Shown here piece by piece: positions 16,214 to 24,445 of a stretch of DNA of 39,859 nucleotides. How positions within the stretch are numbered: the stretch's first letter is position 1; every line of letters starts with the position of its first letter. Under the pieces are notes generated by a model, which made no database searches, was not told the origin of the DNA, and saw only the letters and a list, made by a program, of their open reading frames with translations. The stretch is taken from positions 1 through 39,859 of the forward strand of contig JANWYT010000018.1 of the NCBI GenBank assembly GCA_025055175.1, read 5' to 3'. This stretch comes from Anaerolineae bacterium. GTDB lineage: Bacteria; Chloroflexota; Anaerolineae; Aggregatilineales; Phototrophicaceae. Made by a program: the position numbers and the translations under genes.

Positions 16214-17101
16214 TCAGCGCTTGTAGCCGATGTAGTAGAGTGTGTCAAAACTGAAGTCAACACCCTCTAGGGTAAAACGTTCTGGGACAATGCGCTGATA
16301 AATAGGGTCGAAATGAGTCTGCAGGAAGCCATCCAGAACACATCGATCCACTTTGAGCGGATGTGCAGCGTCGTATTGAGATAAGACGGTCTGGCTAACC
16401 TGCTCATGATCGTAGTAGCGATCATGGAAAACCAGCAGACCACCCCTATCCAGAGCCGCGAGGATATTGCGGAATACTGCCTGAATGTCGTAGCAATGCT
16501 CAATTACGTTGATGATGACCAGCAAATCAGCGGCAGGCTCTATCTCAGGCATTTGTTCGATTGGCAAGGCCAAGAGTTGTCGGACAGACATGTTGTGTGA
16601 GGGAAACAGCTCGCGCGCCAAAAAACGATAGGCAGCGGGCCAAACACGACCAAGGACAGGTCTCAACCAGGCATCGAGGCCACCACGCCGCGTATACAAG
16701 CGTTCACGAGTGTAGTTACAAAATTTATGAGATAGGTAAGACTCAATCAACAGATCAAGCAGGCTCACCGACTCGATCTGACACAACTGGCCAATAAGGC
16801 TCAGATTAGTGAAAGGCCCGCAGCTCAACTCCAGAGCATGAGTGAAGCGCCTTCCTCTGGGCGCGGCATAGCCATCAAACATCGCCATGTGCTGATCGTT
16901 GCGGTCGTTGGCGACATGCCGACCACGCACCATCCAATGGTTGCGCTCGGCCTTCTGAGCTTTCTGCCAACGCTCCAGCGGTACGTGCGTGATGCCAGAC
17001 TTCTCGCTGATGTACGCAGCATCGTTTTCGGTTTCCGGCGCACGACGTGCGTCTTCGTCGGTGCGTATGGTCACCTCTTCGTCAATGTGCAGAGGTTTCA
17101 T
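16214..17101 (-). CDS. SAM-dependent methyltransferase-like protein of the polysaccharide locus
   Basis: This 295-residue protein has a motif I variant A-L-E-L-S-C-G-P-F-T-N around residue 88 (usual D-x-G-x-G replaced by S-C-G-P). It also has a motif II/III-like A-D-L-L-V-I-I-N-V-I-E-H-C-Y-D near residue 192 and G-G-L-L-V-F-H-D-R-Y near residue 223. A charged 60-residue N-terminal extension ends in E-R-W-Q-K-A-Q-K-A-E. The altered motif I is still glycine-bearing, so SAM binding is likely but not certain. Its ATG overlaps the stop of the upstream membrane protein gene (ATGA). Confidence 0.8.
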   Translation of the reverse strand: MKPLHIDEEVTIRTDEDARRAPETENDAAYISEKSGITHVPLERWQKAQKAERNHWMVRGRHVANDRNDQHMAMFDGYAAPRGRRFTHALELSCGPFTNLSLIGQLCQIESVSLLDLLIESYLSHKFCNYTRERLYTRRGGLDAWLRPVLGRVWPAAYRFLARELFPSHNMSVRQLLALPIEQMPEIEPAADLLVIINVIEHCYDIQAVFRNILAALDRGGLLVFHDRYYDHEQVSQTVLSQYDAAHPLKVDRCVLDGFLQTHFDPIYQRIVPERFTLEGVDFSFDTLYYIGYKR

Positions 17102-18348
17102 GGATTTACCTTCGATCTGAGTGGCTCATGACGGGATTTATTGCCTAGCCACAAACCTCCGTAGAGCAAGATAAGAGGCGTGACCTGCATGAGCAGTCGA
17201 TCCAATGCCGTGTCTAAATGCCAGTCCAAAGGCGCTGGCGTGGTTAAAAAGACGAAGAAATAGCCTGCCAGCATGGCAGTAATCAGCCAGAGAATGAATG
17301 TCTCTCGCGGAGGTTGGAGATGAGGACGCTGAGCGAGGCTATAGAAGGCAATCCCTCCCAGCGTGATGAGTACAAACCAGCCCTCCATCATGTAGGCGGC
17401 TGCGATTTGCAGATAACGGGAAACATCCATCAGACGATTCAGCGTCTGCTCACCCTGACCTGCGATCAGATCGTTAGGTGTGGGGACAATCCCCTTGAAG
17501 AGCAAGTAGCTCACCAGACTCGGCAGCAAGCCTAGCACCCAAGCCCAAAACCTCTGTCTTCCTGTTCGCTGAGCCAACAGGCTAACGACGAAGACAAGCG
17601 TGAAGAGCGCGCCTTCGTTTTTCGTCCACAGCGCACAGCCCAAAGACACACCGACAAGCCCTGTTGACCAGGGGGATGATTCTTTTGTCAATCGCCATAA
17701 AGCGACTGACAACAACATATAAAACGCTAGGGGTATGTCGGCCATCTGAGAGGCGCCCATGCGGACGTAGTTGGGCTGCATGAGCAATAGACCCATGCTC
17801 ACCAGACCCCAATGCCAATCAGTGCTGCGCGTCATCAAGAACAGCAAGTAGGCTGTGCCTGATGTGTAAAAGAAGGCTAAAACAATGCTGACTACCACAT
17901 GCTCTTGGCCCAGGATCATCCATCCACGCACGACAGACAGCGGCACGAGGAGCGGGTAATCTGTATGAGAGAACTCTAAAATGGGAGAGAAAGCCCTCAT
18001 CCACTCTGCACCGCTGTAATACAAGAAGCGCGCCCTCAAATTCCAAATGGCGAAAGCGTCGCCCTCACCGTGCGGGAAGGCCCACGACCGCGTGACAAAG
18101 TACACGACTCCTGTCGCCACGAGAAGGCCTATTAGGAGATATAGCCAAGAGCTTCGCTTGGCATGACCGCACACTCTTATAGGCACAGCCCGCACCACCC
18201 AGTGGAACAAGCCGAACAAACTCACGACCTCAAGGATCAGCAGAACTACGAACGGCAAGTTCCAGAGCAAGATCAGAAAGTGAATCCAGGCACGCACACC
18301 TAACCAAAGTCCAAAAACGGTCACCGTGAGCGGGACGAAGCGCTTCAC
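17098..18348 (-). CDS. Polytopic GT39/ArnT-like membrane glycosyltransferase (putative)
   Basis: The 416-residue protein has about ten hydrophobic helices. The first large loop reads G-E-G-D-A-F-A-I-W-N-L-R-A-R-F-L, with an acidic pair where GT-C enzymes have their catalytic acids. F-S-H-T-D-Y-P-L-L-V-P and L-W-T-K-N-E-G follow; these blocks recur in dolichyl-phosphate-mannose-transferase-like (GT39/PMT_2) proteins. Such enzymes use a polyprenyl-phosphate sugar on the outer face of the membrane. It overlaps both neighbours by 4 bases, so it is firmly inside the operon. A polymerase (Wzy-like) role is an alternative. Confidence 0.65.
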   Translation of the reverse strand: MKRFVPLTVTVFGLWLGVRAWIHFLILLWNLPFVVLLILEVVSLFGLFHWVVRAVPIRVCGHAKRSSWLYLLIGLLVATGVVYFVTRSWAFPHGEGDAFAIWNLRARFLYYSGAEWMRAFSPILEFSHTDYPLLVPLSVVRGWMILGQEHVVVSIVLAFFYTSGTAYLLFLMTRSTDWHWGLVSMGLLLMQPNYVRMGASQMADIPLAFYMLLSVALWRLTKESSPWSTGLVGVSLGCALWTKNEGALFTLVFVVSLLAQRTGRQRFWAWVLGLLPSLVSYLLFKGIVPTPNDLIAGQGEQTLNRLMDVSRYLQIAAAYMMEGWFVLITLGGIAFYSLAQRPHLQPPRETFILWLITAMLAGYFFVFLTTPAPLDWHLDTALDRLLMQVTPLILLYGGLWLGNKSRHEPLRSKVNP

Positions 18349-18752
18349 GGGCCGAACTCCTTTGTCTCCACCAGGTAGTGCTGCTCATTTAAGCGGCGCA
18401 AGACGCGATAGCCGACTAGTTCGCTTCTATCGGGCATGTCAGCAATCAGCAGACGGCAGCACGTTGTGCTATGAGCGACTAAGCGGGGGACGAGCGAGTT
18501 GGCTACTTGGCGATAGCGCGCCGCTGCAAGATCAGGATGAGTTTGGCTCGTCAGAAAGCCCAGGACTTCTTCTTCGGGAAGATCAGCCAGTTGTTCGCGC
18601 AGTTCTGAGTAAATATGTGGAGCATGAGCCGGAATTTTTGACGGCTGAAGCGCAATCGCTACGGAGTAAACAGCCTCTAAACTGAAGACAATTGCCATCA
18701 GCAAAGCGCCGAGGACGTACATCAGGGAAAGAGTCGTCTGAAGTTTTCTCAT
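18345..18752 (-). CDS. Hypothetical protein with N-terminal membrane helix
   Basis: I do not recognise this 135-residue protein. It has one hydrophobic segment (about 10-35), then a soluble part with an acidic D-L-P-E-E-E-V stretch, two adjacent cysteines (T-C-C-R) and a basic C-terminal third. The predicted layout is a short inside tail, one helix and an extracytoplasmic domain of about 100 residues. It is the first gene of the minus-strand polysaccharide operon and overlaps the GT39-like gene by 4 bases. It may therefore be an accessory or partner of that membrane enzyme (inference). Confidence 0.65.
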   Translation of the reverse strand: MRKLQTTLSLMYVLGALLMAIVFSLEAVYSVAIALQPSKIPAHAPHIYSELREQLADLPEEEVLGFLTSQTHPDLAAARYRQVANSLVPRLVAHSTTCCRLLIADMPDRSELVGYRVLRRLNEQHYLVETKEFGP

Positions 18753-18809
18753 TCTTGAGTATGTTAGCTCCGCGCCTGTTTCTGTTACGCCGCGATAGAA
18801 ATCTACTCT

Positions 18810-18845
18810 ATTGTATCGTAAAACGTGCGCTGCGAGACTAGTCTC
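18810..18845 (-). promoter_or_regulatory. Candidate promoter with palindrome for the polysaccharide operon
   Basis: The 157-base gap before the XDH gene holds TACAAT on the minus strand (18810-18815), 58 bases ahead of the operon's first ATG. A perfect 12-bp palindrome GAGACTAGTCTC (18834-18845) covers the place where the -35 box would be. This fits a regulated promoter whose operator overlaps -35; the -35 itself does not match consensus. Confidence 0.4.
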
Positions 18846-18909
18846 TTGACCTGCGAAGCATGGACATGAGCATCAGAGTAGCGCACCGCGCTCGTCCTTC
18901 CATTCTGGG

Positions 18910-21720
18910 CTACTTCACGTCTTGCCAGGCCGTATAAACGGCCTTCTGGCCAGCCTTCATGGCGCGCAGGAGCGCGTCCTGATCGACAGGAATGCTGAAG
19001 ACGCGCACGCCCACCGCGTTGTAGATGGCGTTGCAGATGGCTGGCGTCGTGTTGATAGACGGAATTTCGCCCACGCCTTTCGCGCCATATGGGCCAGCTG
19101 AAGCACGATCCTCCACCAAGCGCGAGATGATGTGTGGCGTGTGCTTGATGCTCGGCATTTTGTAGCGGGCGAGCAGGCGCGACCAGGGCTTGCCTTCTTC
19201 GATGATGAAGGCCTCGCTCAGGCAGTTGCCCATCGCCATGATAATACCACCTTCAATCTGGCCTTGCAGCATGAGCGGATTGATAGCGCGACCAATATCC
19301 GTGCTGGAGACGATCTTCAGCACATGGACTTCACCCGTCTCGGTGTCGACCTCGACCAGCGCCGCCTGTGTGGCATAGCTGAAGGCAAAGTGCATGTCGC
19401 CGCCCGTGCCGAGCGGCTGGGTGGCTGGAGCATGATATTCGTAGCGTGTACGCGGCTGGACGCCATGCGCCTTCATGTGCTTCACAATCTCGCCCACTTC
19501 TACCGCCTTGCCGTTGGTGCGCAGCAAACCCTCCTCATAGCGGATGGAGTCGGGCGACACGTCGTAGAGTTCAGCAGCGTACTGCGTGAAGGCTTCGCGC
19601 AGCGCGATCGCCGCGTGGCGCGCCGCGTTGCCCGTCATGAAGGTTTGGCGGCTAGCCGTCGTCGGGCCGCCGTTAGGCGTCCGATCCGTGTCGCACAGCA
19701 GGACGCGCACCTTCTCGTAGGGGACGGCCAGTTCTTCGGCGGCGCACTGAGCCACCACATGCGCGATACCCTGCCCCATGTCAGCAGCGGCGGTGCGCAC
19801 TTCTACGCTGCCATCTTCAAAGGCTTCAATCTCGGCTTCGCTTTTGTCCGGCGCGCCGCCACCCAAGCCCGTGTTCTTGTAGGCACAAGCCACGCCCCAG
19901 CCGTATGCTTTGTGACCTTCGCGCCAAGCCCAGCGGAAGCCGCTGCCGTTGTGATGAGCATACATGTCCTGCTGCACGTCGCCGATGGTCTCCAGCAAGC
20001 CCACCGATTCGCGCAAGAGCTGGCCAGTCGCCGTCGTGACGCCGACGCGCTGCGCGTTGATTCGGCGCAGTTCCAGGGCGTCCATGCCCAGCGCCTCAGC
20101 GATCATGTCCATGTTCTGTTCCACTGCGAAGGCCGACTGGGTGACGCCGAAGCCACGAAACGCTCCACTGGGTACGTTGTTGGTATACATGGCGTAGCAG
20201 TCGATCTGCGCATTGGGGACTTCGTAAGGTCCGGTGGCGTGCGTCGTAGCGCGCGTCATCACCTTGTCAGAGAGGGAGGCGTATGCGCCGCCGTCGCCAT
20301 ACAGCTCGGCTTGGATGGCCACCAGCTTGCCGTCTCGGCGCGCGCCAGTCTTAATCTTGATGATCGTCGCGTGGCGCTTGGGATGAAAAATGAGCGATTC
20401 TTGGCGGCTGTAGAGCATTTTCACAGGCAGACCCGTCACAGTCGCCAGCATGGCTACATGGATTTGGCCGGCAATGTCTTCCTTGCCACCGAAGCCACCG
20501 CCGATCAGCGTGCCGACGACGCGCACTTCCTCCTCAGGCAAGCCCATCGCGCGCGCAATCTGGTTGCGATCCTGGTAAGGAATCTGCGAGCCGACGTAGA
20601 CGGTGAGCTTGTCGTGGCCAGGATAGCCTTTCGGCACGCCAACGCTACACTCCGGCTCTAAGAAGGCGTGTTCGGTGGTGGGAGTGCGATAAGTGTTTTC
20701 GACGATGACATCGGCTTCGGCGAAGCCGCGCTCTACGTCGCCATGCCGCACTTTGATGTGCTTGAGCAAGTTGCCCGTCGGATGATTGGGGTGCAAGATC
20801 GGAGCTTCGGGCGAGTGGGCATAGATCGGATCAGCGACAACGGGCAAGGGTTGATAGTCGACCTCGATCAGCTTTAGGGCTAGTGCTGCAATATCTTCGC
20901 TATCGGCTGCCACAATAGCTACTGCGTCGCCGACGTAGCGCACCACGTCGTGGCACAGCACAGGCCAGTCGCGGTACACCAGTCCGTGCAAGTTCTCGCC
21001 TGGCACGTCTTCATAGGTCAAGACAGCGCGTACCCCTGGCAGAGCTTTGGCCTTGTCAGTGCGTATGGCCAGAATACGAGCATGAGGCAGTGGGGAGCGC
21101 AAGGTACGCGCGTAAAGCATACCCTCAAAGACGTAGTCGTCCGTATACTTGGCGGCGCCTGTCACCTTCTCCACCGCTTCTTGCGGCATAACCGAGCGGC
21201 TGATGACGCGCAGCGGTTCGCTCACTTCAGGATCGTTGACGGGCAGCGGTGGCAAGCCCTGCATTTCTCGCCCTGCCGATTGGATAGCTTGGATGACGCT
21301 GGTGTAGCCAGTGCAGCGACAGTAAGTGTCTTTCAAAGCGATCTTAACGTCCTGTTCTGTTGGATTAGGATTCTCCTCCAGCAGCGCGCAGCTCGTCATC
21401 ATCAGGCCTGGCGTGCAGAAACCGCACTGCACCGCCCCGTGACGGATGAATTGGCGCTGGATCGGGTGCAGCTCGTCGCCCTGGGTCAGACCTTCAATGG
21501 TGGTCACGCTGCGCCCCGCCGCCTTCCACACAGGATAAATGCAGCTATCGACGGGCATGCCATCGACCAAGACGGTGCAAATGCCACATTCGGCCTCTTC
21601 GCAGCCGATCTTCGTCCCTGTCAGTCCCAGGTCATAGCGCAGGAATTGAGCCAGCGTGCGCGACTCGGCTACATCGCGCTGATAGTGCTGACCATTCACG
21701 GTAATTTTCAGCTCAGCCAT
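18910..21720 (-). CDS. Molybdenum hydroxylase (xanthine dehydrogenase family), fused 2Fe-2S and Mo-binding subunits
   Basis: The 936-residue protein joins two subunits that are often separate. Residues 1-150 form the iron-sulphur part: a plant-type [2Fe-2S] site with C40, C45, C48 and C60, and a second cluster with C99-x2-C102 and C134-x-C136. From about 165 to the end is the molybdopterin-binding part. It includes G-G-G-F-G-G-K-E, an R-G-F-G-V-T-Q block in the expected place and G-A-K-G-V-G-E near the C-terminus, whose glutamate is the active-site base. The enzyme would hydroxylate an N-heterocycle or aldehyde. The FAD subunit gene lies 42 bases upstream. The substrate cannot be read; the adjacent amide/amino-acid-type ABC transporter might import it. 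Confidence 0.93.
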   Translation of the reverse strand: MAELKITVNGQHYQRDVAESRTLAQFLRYDLGLTGTKIGCEEAECGICTVLVDGMPVDSCIYPVWKAAGRSVTTIEGLTQGDELHPIQRQFIRHGAVQCGFCTPGLMMTSCALLEENPNPTEQDVKIALKDTYCRCTGYTSVIQAIQSAGREMQGLPPLPVNDPEVSEPLRVISRSVMPQEAVEKVTGAAKYTDDYVFEGMLYARTLRSPLPHARILAIRTDKAKALPGVRAVLTYEDVPGENLHGLVYRDWPVLCHDVVRYVGDAVAIVAADSEDIAALALKLIEVDYQPLPVVADPIYAHSPEAPILHPNHPTGNLLKHIKVRHGDVERGFAEADVIVENTYRTPTTEHAFLEPECSVGVPKGYPGHDKLTVYVGSQIPYQDRNQIARAMGLPEEEVRVVGTLIGGGFGGKEDIAGQIHVAMLATVTGLPVKMLYSRQESLIFHPKRHATIIKIKTGARRDGKLVAIQAELYGDGGAYASLSDKVMTRATTHATGPYEVPNAQIDCYAMYTNNVPSGAFRGFGVTQSAFAVEQNMDMIAEALGMDALELRRINAQRVGVTTATGQLLRESVGLLETIGDVQQDMYAHHNGSGFRWAWREGHKAYGWGVACAYKNTGLGGGAPDKSEAEIEAFEDGSVEVRTAAADMGQGIAHVVAQCAAEELAVPYEKVRVLLCDTDRTPNGGPTTASRQTFMTGNAARHAAIALREAFTQYAAELYDVSPDSIRYEEGLLRTNGKAVEVGEIVKHMKAHGVQPRTRYEYHAPATQPLGTGGDMHFAFSYATQAALVEVDTETGEVHVLKIVSSTDIGRAINPLMLQGQIEGGIIMAMGNCLSEAFIIEEGKPWSRLLARYKMPSIKHTPHIISRLVEDRASAGPYGAKGVGEIPSINTTPAICNAIYNAVGVRVFSIPVDQDALLRAMKAGQKAVYTAWQDVK

Positions 21721-21762
21721 GTCGTTCTCCCCTCACGAATACACTATGACTGCAAGACACGA

Positions 21763-22674
21763 TTACAACCCCACGCCCTGCGGAATAGCCTGGCCTGTGC
21801 GAGCGCGTTCGACCGCCAGGCCCAGGGTGCGGCGCAGCAGCACGCCGATCATCTCGCGGCGGTAATCGGCAGTGGCGCGGTACTTGCTGGTGCGAGGGTG
21901 CAAAGCTGCCTGCGCCCAATGAGCCACGCGCTCAATCGTCGCTTCATCAGTAGGCTGGCCGACGAGCTGAGCTTCGACTTCGCTGGCACGAGCAGGCGTC
22001 GGGCCAATCGGCGCAATGCTCACGCGCGCTGAGGCGAAGTGCTGGCCTGTTTCATCCAGTTCCACCCACGCTGCGCAGCCCAGGATAGGCAAGGCCACGC
22101 CTTGCGGACGCATGATCCGCTTGAAGGCGCTGGCTTGGCGCGTTCCGCACAGCGCTAGACGGAAGCGGACGAGTAGATCACGCGCAGGGTTCAAGGCAGA
22201 CTTGCCTGGCCCCAAGAATAGCTCTTTCAAGGGCAGCCAGCGACGCTGGCCCTCGATGATGACCTCCGCCTGTGCGTCTAAAGCGATGAGCGAGGTTGTG
22301 CCATCGGCGGCAGGCAGCGCATGGGCCACGTTGCCCCCCAGCGTCGCTACGTTGCGCACTTGCGGCCCACCGACGACGCCACAGCTCTCCACCAAGCAGG
22401 TGGCCCTGCTGGCCAAGACAGGGTGCTTGACGATCTGTGCATGCGTCGCCCCTGCCCCAATGATGACCTCATTAGCGCTGACCTCCAGGCTCATCAGCTC
22501 TGGAATGCGCGTGATGTCGATCAGCGCCACGAAAGGCGCGTGCGTCTCAGCTTTGGCTTCCACCAGCAAATCCGTTCCGCCAGCCACCACGCGCGCCTGC
22601 CCCTGGTAGCGCTCTAGCAGGGCTAGCGCTTCGCTGGTGGTGGATGGGATGTGGTACGACTCCCATAGCTTCAT
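21763..22674 (-). CDS. FAD-binding subunit of the molybdenum hydroxylase (CoxM/XdhB type)
   Basis: I start at the ATG at 22674, preceded by GAGAGGA, not at 22722; this gives 303 residues. The FAD domain shows V-V-A-G-G-T-D-L-L-V near residue 37 and V-A-T-L-G-G-N-V-A-H near residue 107; both bind the FAD pyrophosphate. A CO_deh_flav_C-like domain follows (about 175-285), ending K-Y-R-A-T-A-D-Y-R-R-E-M. It passes electrons from the FeS clusters of the fused partner to NAD+ or another acceptor. The two genes form a complete three-module enzyme. Confidence 0.92.
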   Translation of the reverse strand: MKLWESYHIPSTTSEALALLERYQGQARVVAGGTDLLVEAKAETHAPFVALIDITRIPELMSLEVSANEVIIGAGATHAQIVKHPVLASRATCLVESCGVVGGPQVRNVATLGGNVAHALPAADGTTSLIALDAQAEVIIEGQRRWLPLKELFLGPGKSALNPARDLLVRFRLALCGTRQASAFKRIMRPQGVALPILGCAAWVELDETGQHFASARVSIAPIGPTPARASEVEAQLVGQPTDEATIERVAHWAQAALHPRTSKYRATADYRREMIGVLLRRTLGLAVERARTGQAIPQGVGL

Positions 22675-22821
22675 ACTGGACGTCCTCTCTGGTGCATCAA
22701 GCGCTGCGCTCCAGCGCTGCACAGGCCATCATCGCGCCGATCTGGCTGAGGCTGGCCTGTGCGCGGCGCGTCACAGACTAACATTCATCTCAGCGTAGAT
22801 CCAAGCGACAGTCTAGCCTCG

Positions 22822-22827
22822 ATTATA
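22822..22827 (-). promoter_or_regulatory. Candidate -10 box for the molybdenum hydroxylase operon
   Basis: TATAAT on the minus strand lies about 150 bases upstream of the FAD subunit start. TTGTAC occurs upstream but at a long 20-base spacing. The position, just past the terminator of the transporter region, fits a start of the two-gene operon; the long leader holds no recognised riboswitch. Confidence 0.35.
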
Positions 22828-22880
22828 GCCAAATTCATCGGCAATCGGTACAAGCCCGAAAGCACGAACTTCGTCACAAG

Positions 22881-22910
22881 TGGCAAAACGCCCCGAAAGG
22901 CGTCTTGGCA
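22881..22910 (-). terminator. Terminator hairpin after the transporter operon
   Basis: A 12-base inverted repeat with two mismatches (arms 22881-22892 and 22899-22910) has a 6-base loop. The core ACGCC/GGCGT is followed on the minus strand by TTTT. It starts 25 bases beyond the livF-like stop and is the natural end of that transcript. Confidence 0.6.
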
Positions 22911-22934
22911 AAGTTCATCGTCAGGGCTGGAGTG

Positions 22935-23657
22935 CTATGCTTCGCCCAAGTAGGCCTTGCGCACCGACTCATCAGCAGCCAGAGCCTTGGCGCTATCGCT
23001 GAGGACGATCTCGCCGGTTTGTAGCACATAGCCGCGATGAGCCACTTCCAGGGCCATCAGAGCGTTTTGCTCAACTAGGAGGATGGTCTTGCCCAGCTTG
23101 TTGATCTCAGTGATGATGTCGAAGATGGCCTCCACCAGCACTGGCGCTAGGCCCATGCTCGGCTCGTCCAGCAGCAGCACGTCAGGATCGGTCATCAGGG
23201 CGCGAGCGATGGCCAGCATCTGCTGCTCGCCACCGCTCAGCGTGCCACCTTTTTGGTTGACGCGCTCCTTGAGGCGTGGAAATAGCTCAAAAGCGCGCTC
23301 CATGCGCTGCTTGGCGACGGCACGATCTTTGACGTTCCAGCCCCCAAGCTCCAGGTTCTCCAGCACCGTGAGCAACGGGAAGATGCGTCGCCCCTCTGGC
23401 ACGTGGCTAATGCCCATAGCAGCAATGTCGTGGACGCGCATACCGTTGATGTCCTTACCCTGGTAGCGCACCGTGCCGCGCTTAGGCTTGAGGACGCCGC
23501 TGATGGTGCGCAGGGTCGTACTCTTGCCCGCCCCGTTCGTGCCAATCAGGGTGACGATTTCGCCGCGCCCTACAGTCATTGAAATGCCCTTCAGGGCATG
23601 GATGTGGCCATAATAGGTGTGCAGATTTTCTAGTTCTAGCACAGTTTGCATGCTCAT
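22935..23657 (-). CDS. livF: Branched-chain amino acid-type ABC transporter ATPase (LivF)
   Basis: The 240-residue ATPase has Walker A G-T-N-G-A-G-K-S-T (about 38-46), signature L-S-G-G-E-Q-Q (about 140) and Walker B L-L-L-D-E-P-S-M-G-L-A-P, the last being typical of LivF. V-P-E-G-R-R-I-F-P in the middle is another LivF marker. It pairs with the LivG-like ATPase, whose stop overlaps its start by 4 bases. It powers uptake through the LivH/LivM permeases. The substrate may be branched-chain amino acids, amides or urea; the Liv label is by family only. Confidence 0.93.
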   Translation of the reverse strand: MSMQTVLELENLHTYYGHIHALKGISMTVGRGEIVTLIGTNGAGKSTTLRTISGVLKPKRGTVRYQGKDINGMRVHDIAAMGISHVPEGRRIFPLLTVLENLELGGWNVKDRAVAKQRMERAFELFPRLKERVNQKGGTLSGGEQQMLAIARALMTDPDVLLLDEPSMGLAPVLVEAIFDIITEINKLGKTILLVEQNALMALEVAHRGYVLQTGEIVLSDSAKALAADESVRKAYLGEA

Positions 23658-24442
23658 TGAGCGCTCTCCTGGGCTGCGCGCCGCCCCAAATAGGCTTCAA
23701 TCACGCGCGGGTTGCTGCGTACCTCTTCAGGCGTGCCTTCGGCGATCTTCTCGCCATAGTCCAGCACGCTTATATGCTCGCTGATCCCCATGACGACTTT
23801 CATGTCATGTTCAATCAAAACCACCGTCACGCCCAACTCGTCACGAATCTGGCGGAAGAGGTTCATCGCCTCCAGGCTCTCCTGTGGATTCATGCCGGCG
23901 GTCGGTTCATCCAGCAGGATCAGACGCGGATCGCTGGCCAGCGCGCGGGCAATTTCCACGCGGCGCTGATCGCCGTAGGGCAAATTGCGAGCCAACTCGT
24001 CGCCTTTGCCCGCCAAGCCGACGAAGCGCAGCAGGTCGCTGGCCTTTTGCCGCACGCGCATCTCTTGCCGCTGGAAGGCAGGGGTGCGCAGCAGCGTGTG
24101 GACGAGGTTCATGTTCAGGCGCGCCGTCTCTCCCACCATGACGTTCTCCAGCACCGTCATGCCAGGGAAGAGACGAATGCTCTGGAAAGTGCGGCTGATG
24201 CCGGCTGCATTCACCCTATCTGGCGACAAGCCCAACAGCGAACGACCGCCAAAGTTGATTTGGCCGTAGTCTGGCTTGTAAATGCCCGTCAACAGGTTGA
24301 AGAAGGTCGTTTTACCAGCCCCGTTCGGGCCGATGATAGCGCTGATGCTCTTCTCTTCGATACCGATGGTCACGTCTTTGACAGCTGTAATGCCGCTGAA
24401 GGACTTGACCAGGTTTTTTACATCCAGCAAGGGGCGTCCCAT
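23654..24442 (-). CDS. livG: Branched-chain amino acid-type ABC transporter ATPase (LivG)
   Basis: This 262-residue partner ATPase has Walker A G-P-N-G-A-G-K-T-T (about 37-45). The LivG-type signature region is L-P-Y-G-D-Q-R-R-V-E-I-A-R-A-L, with Y-G-D-Q in place of the canonical S-G-G-Q. Walker B is L-I-L-L-D-E-P-T-A-G-M-N-P, followed by the switch histidine in L-I-E-H-D-M. I-S-R-T-F-Q-S-I-R-L-F is the usual Q-loop segment. It sits 3 bases after livM and overlaps livF, so all are on one transcript. Confidence 0.93.
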   Translation of the reverse strand: MGRPLLDVKNLVKSFSGITAVKDVTIGIEEKSISAIIGPNGAGKTTFFNLLTGIYKPDYGQINFGGRSLLGLSPDRVNAAGISRTFQSIRLFPGMTVLENVMVGETARLNMNLVHTLLRTPAFQRQEMRVRQKASDLLRFVGLAGKGDELARNLPYGDQRRVEIARALASDPRLILLDEPTAGMNPQESLEAMNLFRQIRDELGVTVVLIEHDMKVVMGISEHISVLDYGEKIAEGTPEEVRSNPRVIEAYLGRRAAQESAQ

Positions 24443-24445
24443 GAC

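Noticed and set aside
19132..20661. 509-residue open frame on the plus strand
   Set aside because: It is antisense to the molybdenum hydroxylase, which has full motif support; high GC makes long shadow frames.
20950..22032. 360-residue plus-strand frame
   Set aside because: Antisense to both molybdenum hydroxylase genes; no family features.
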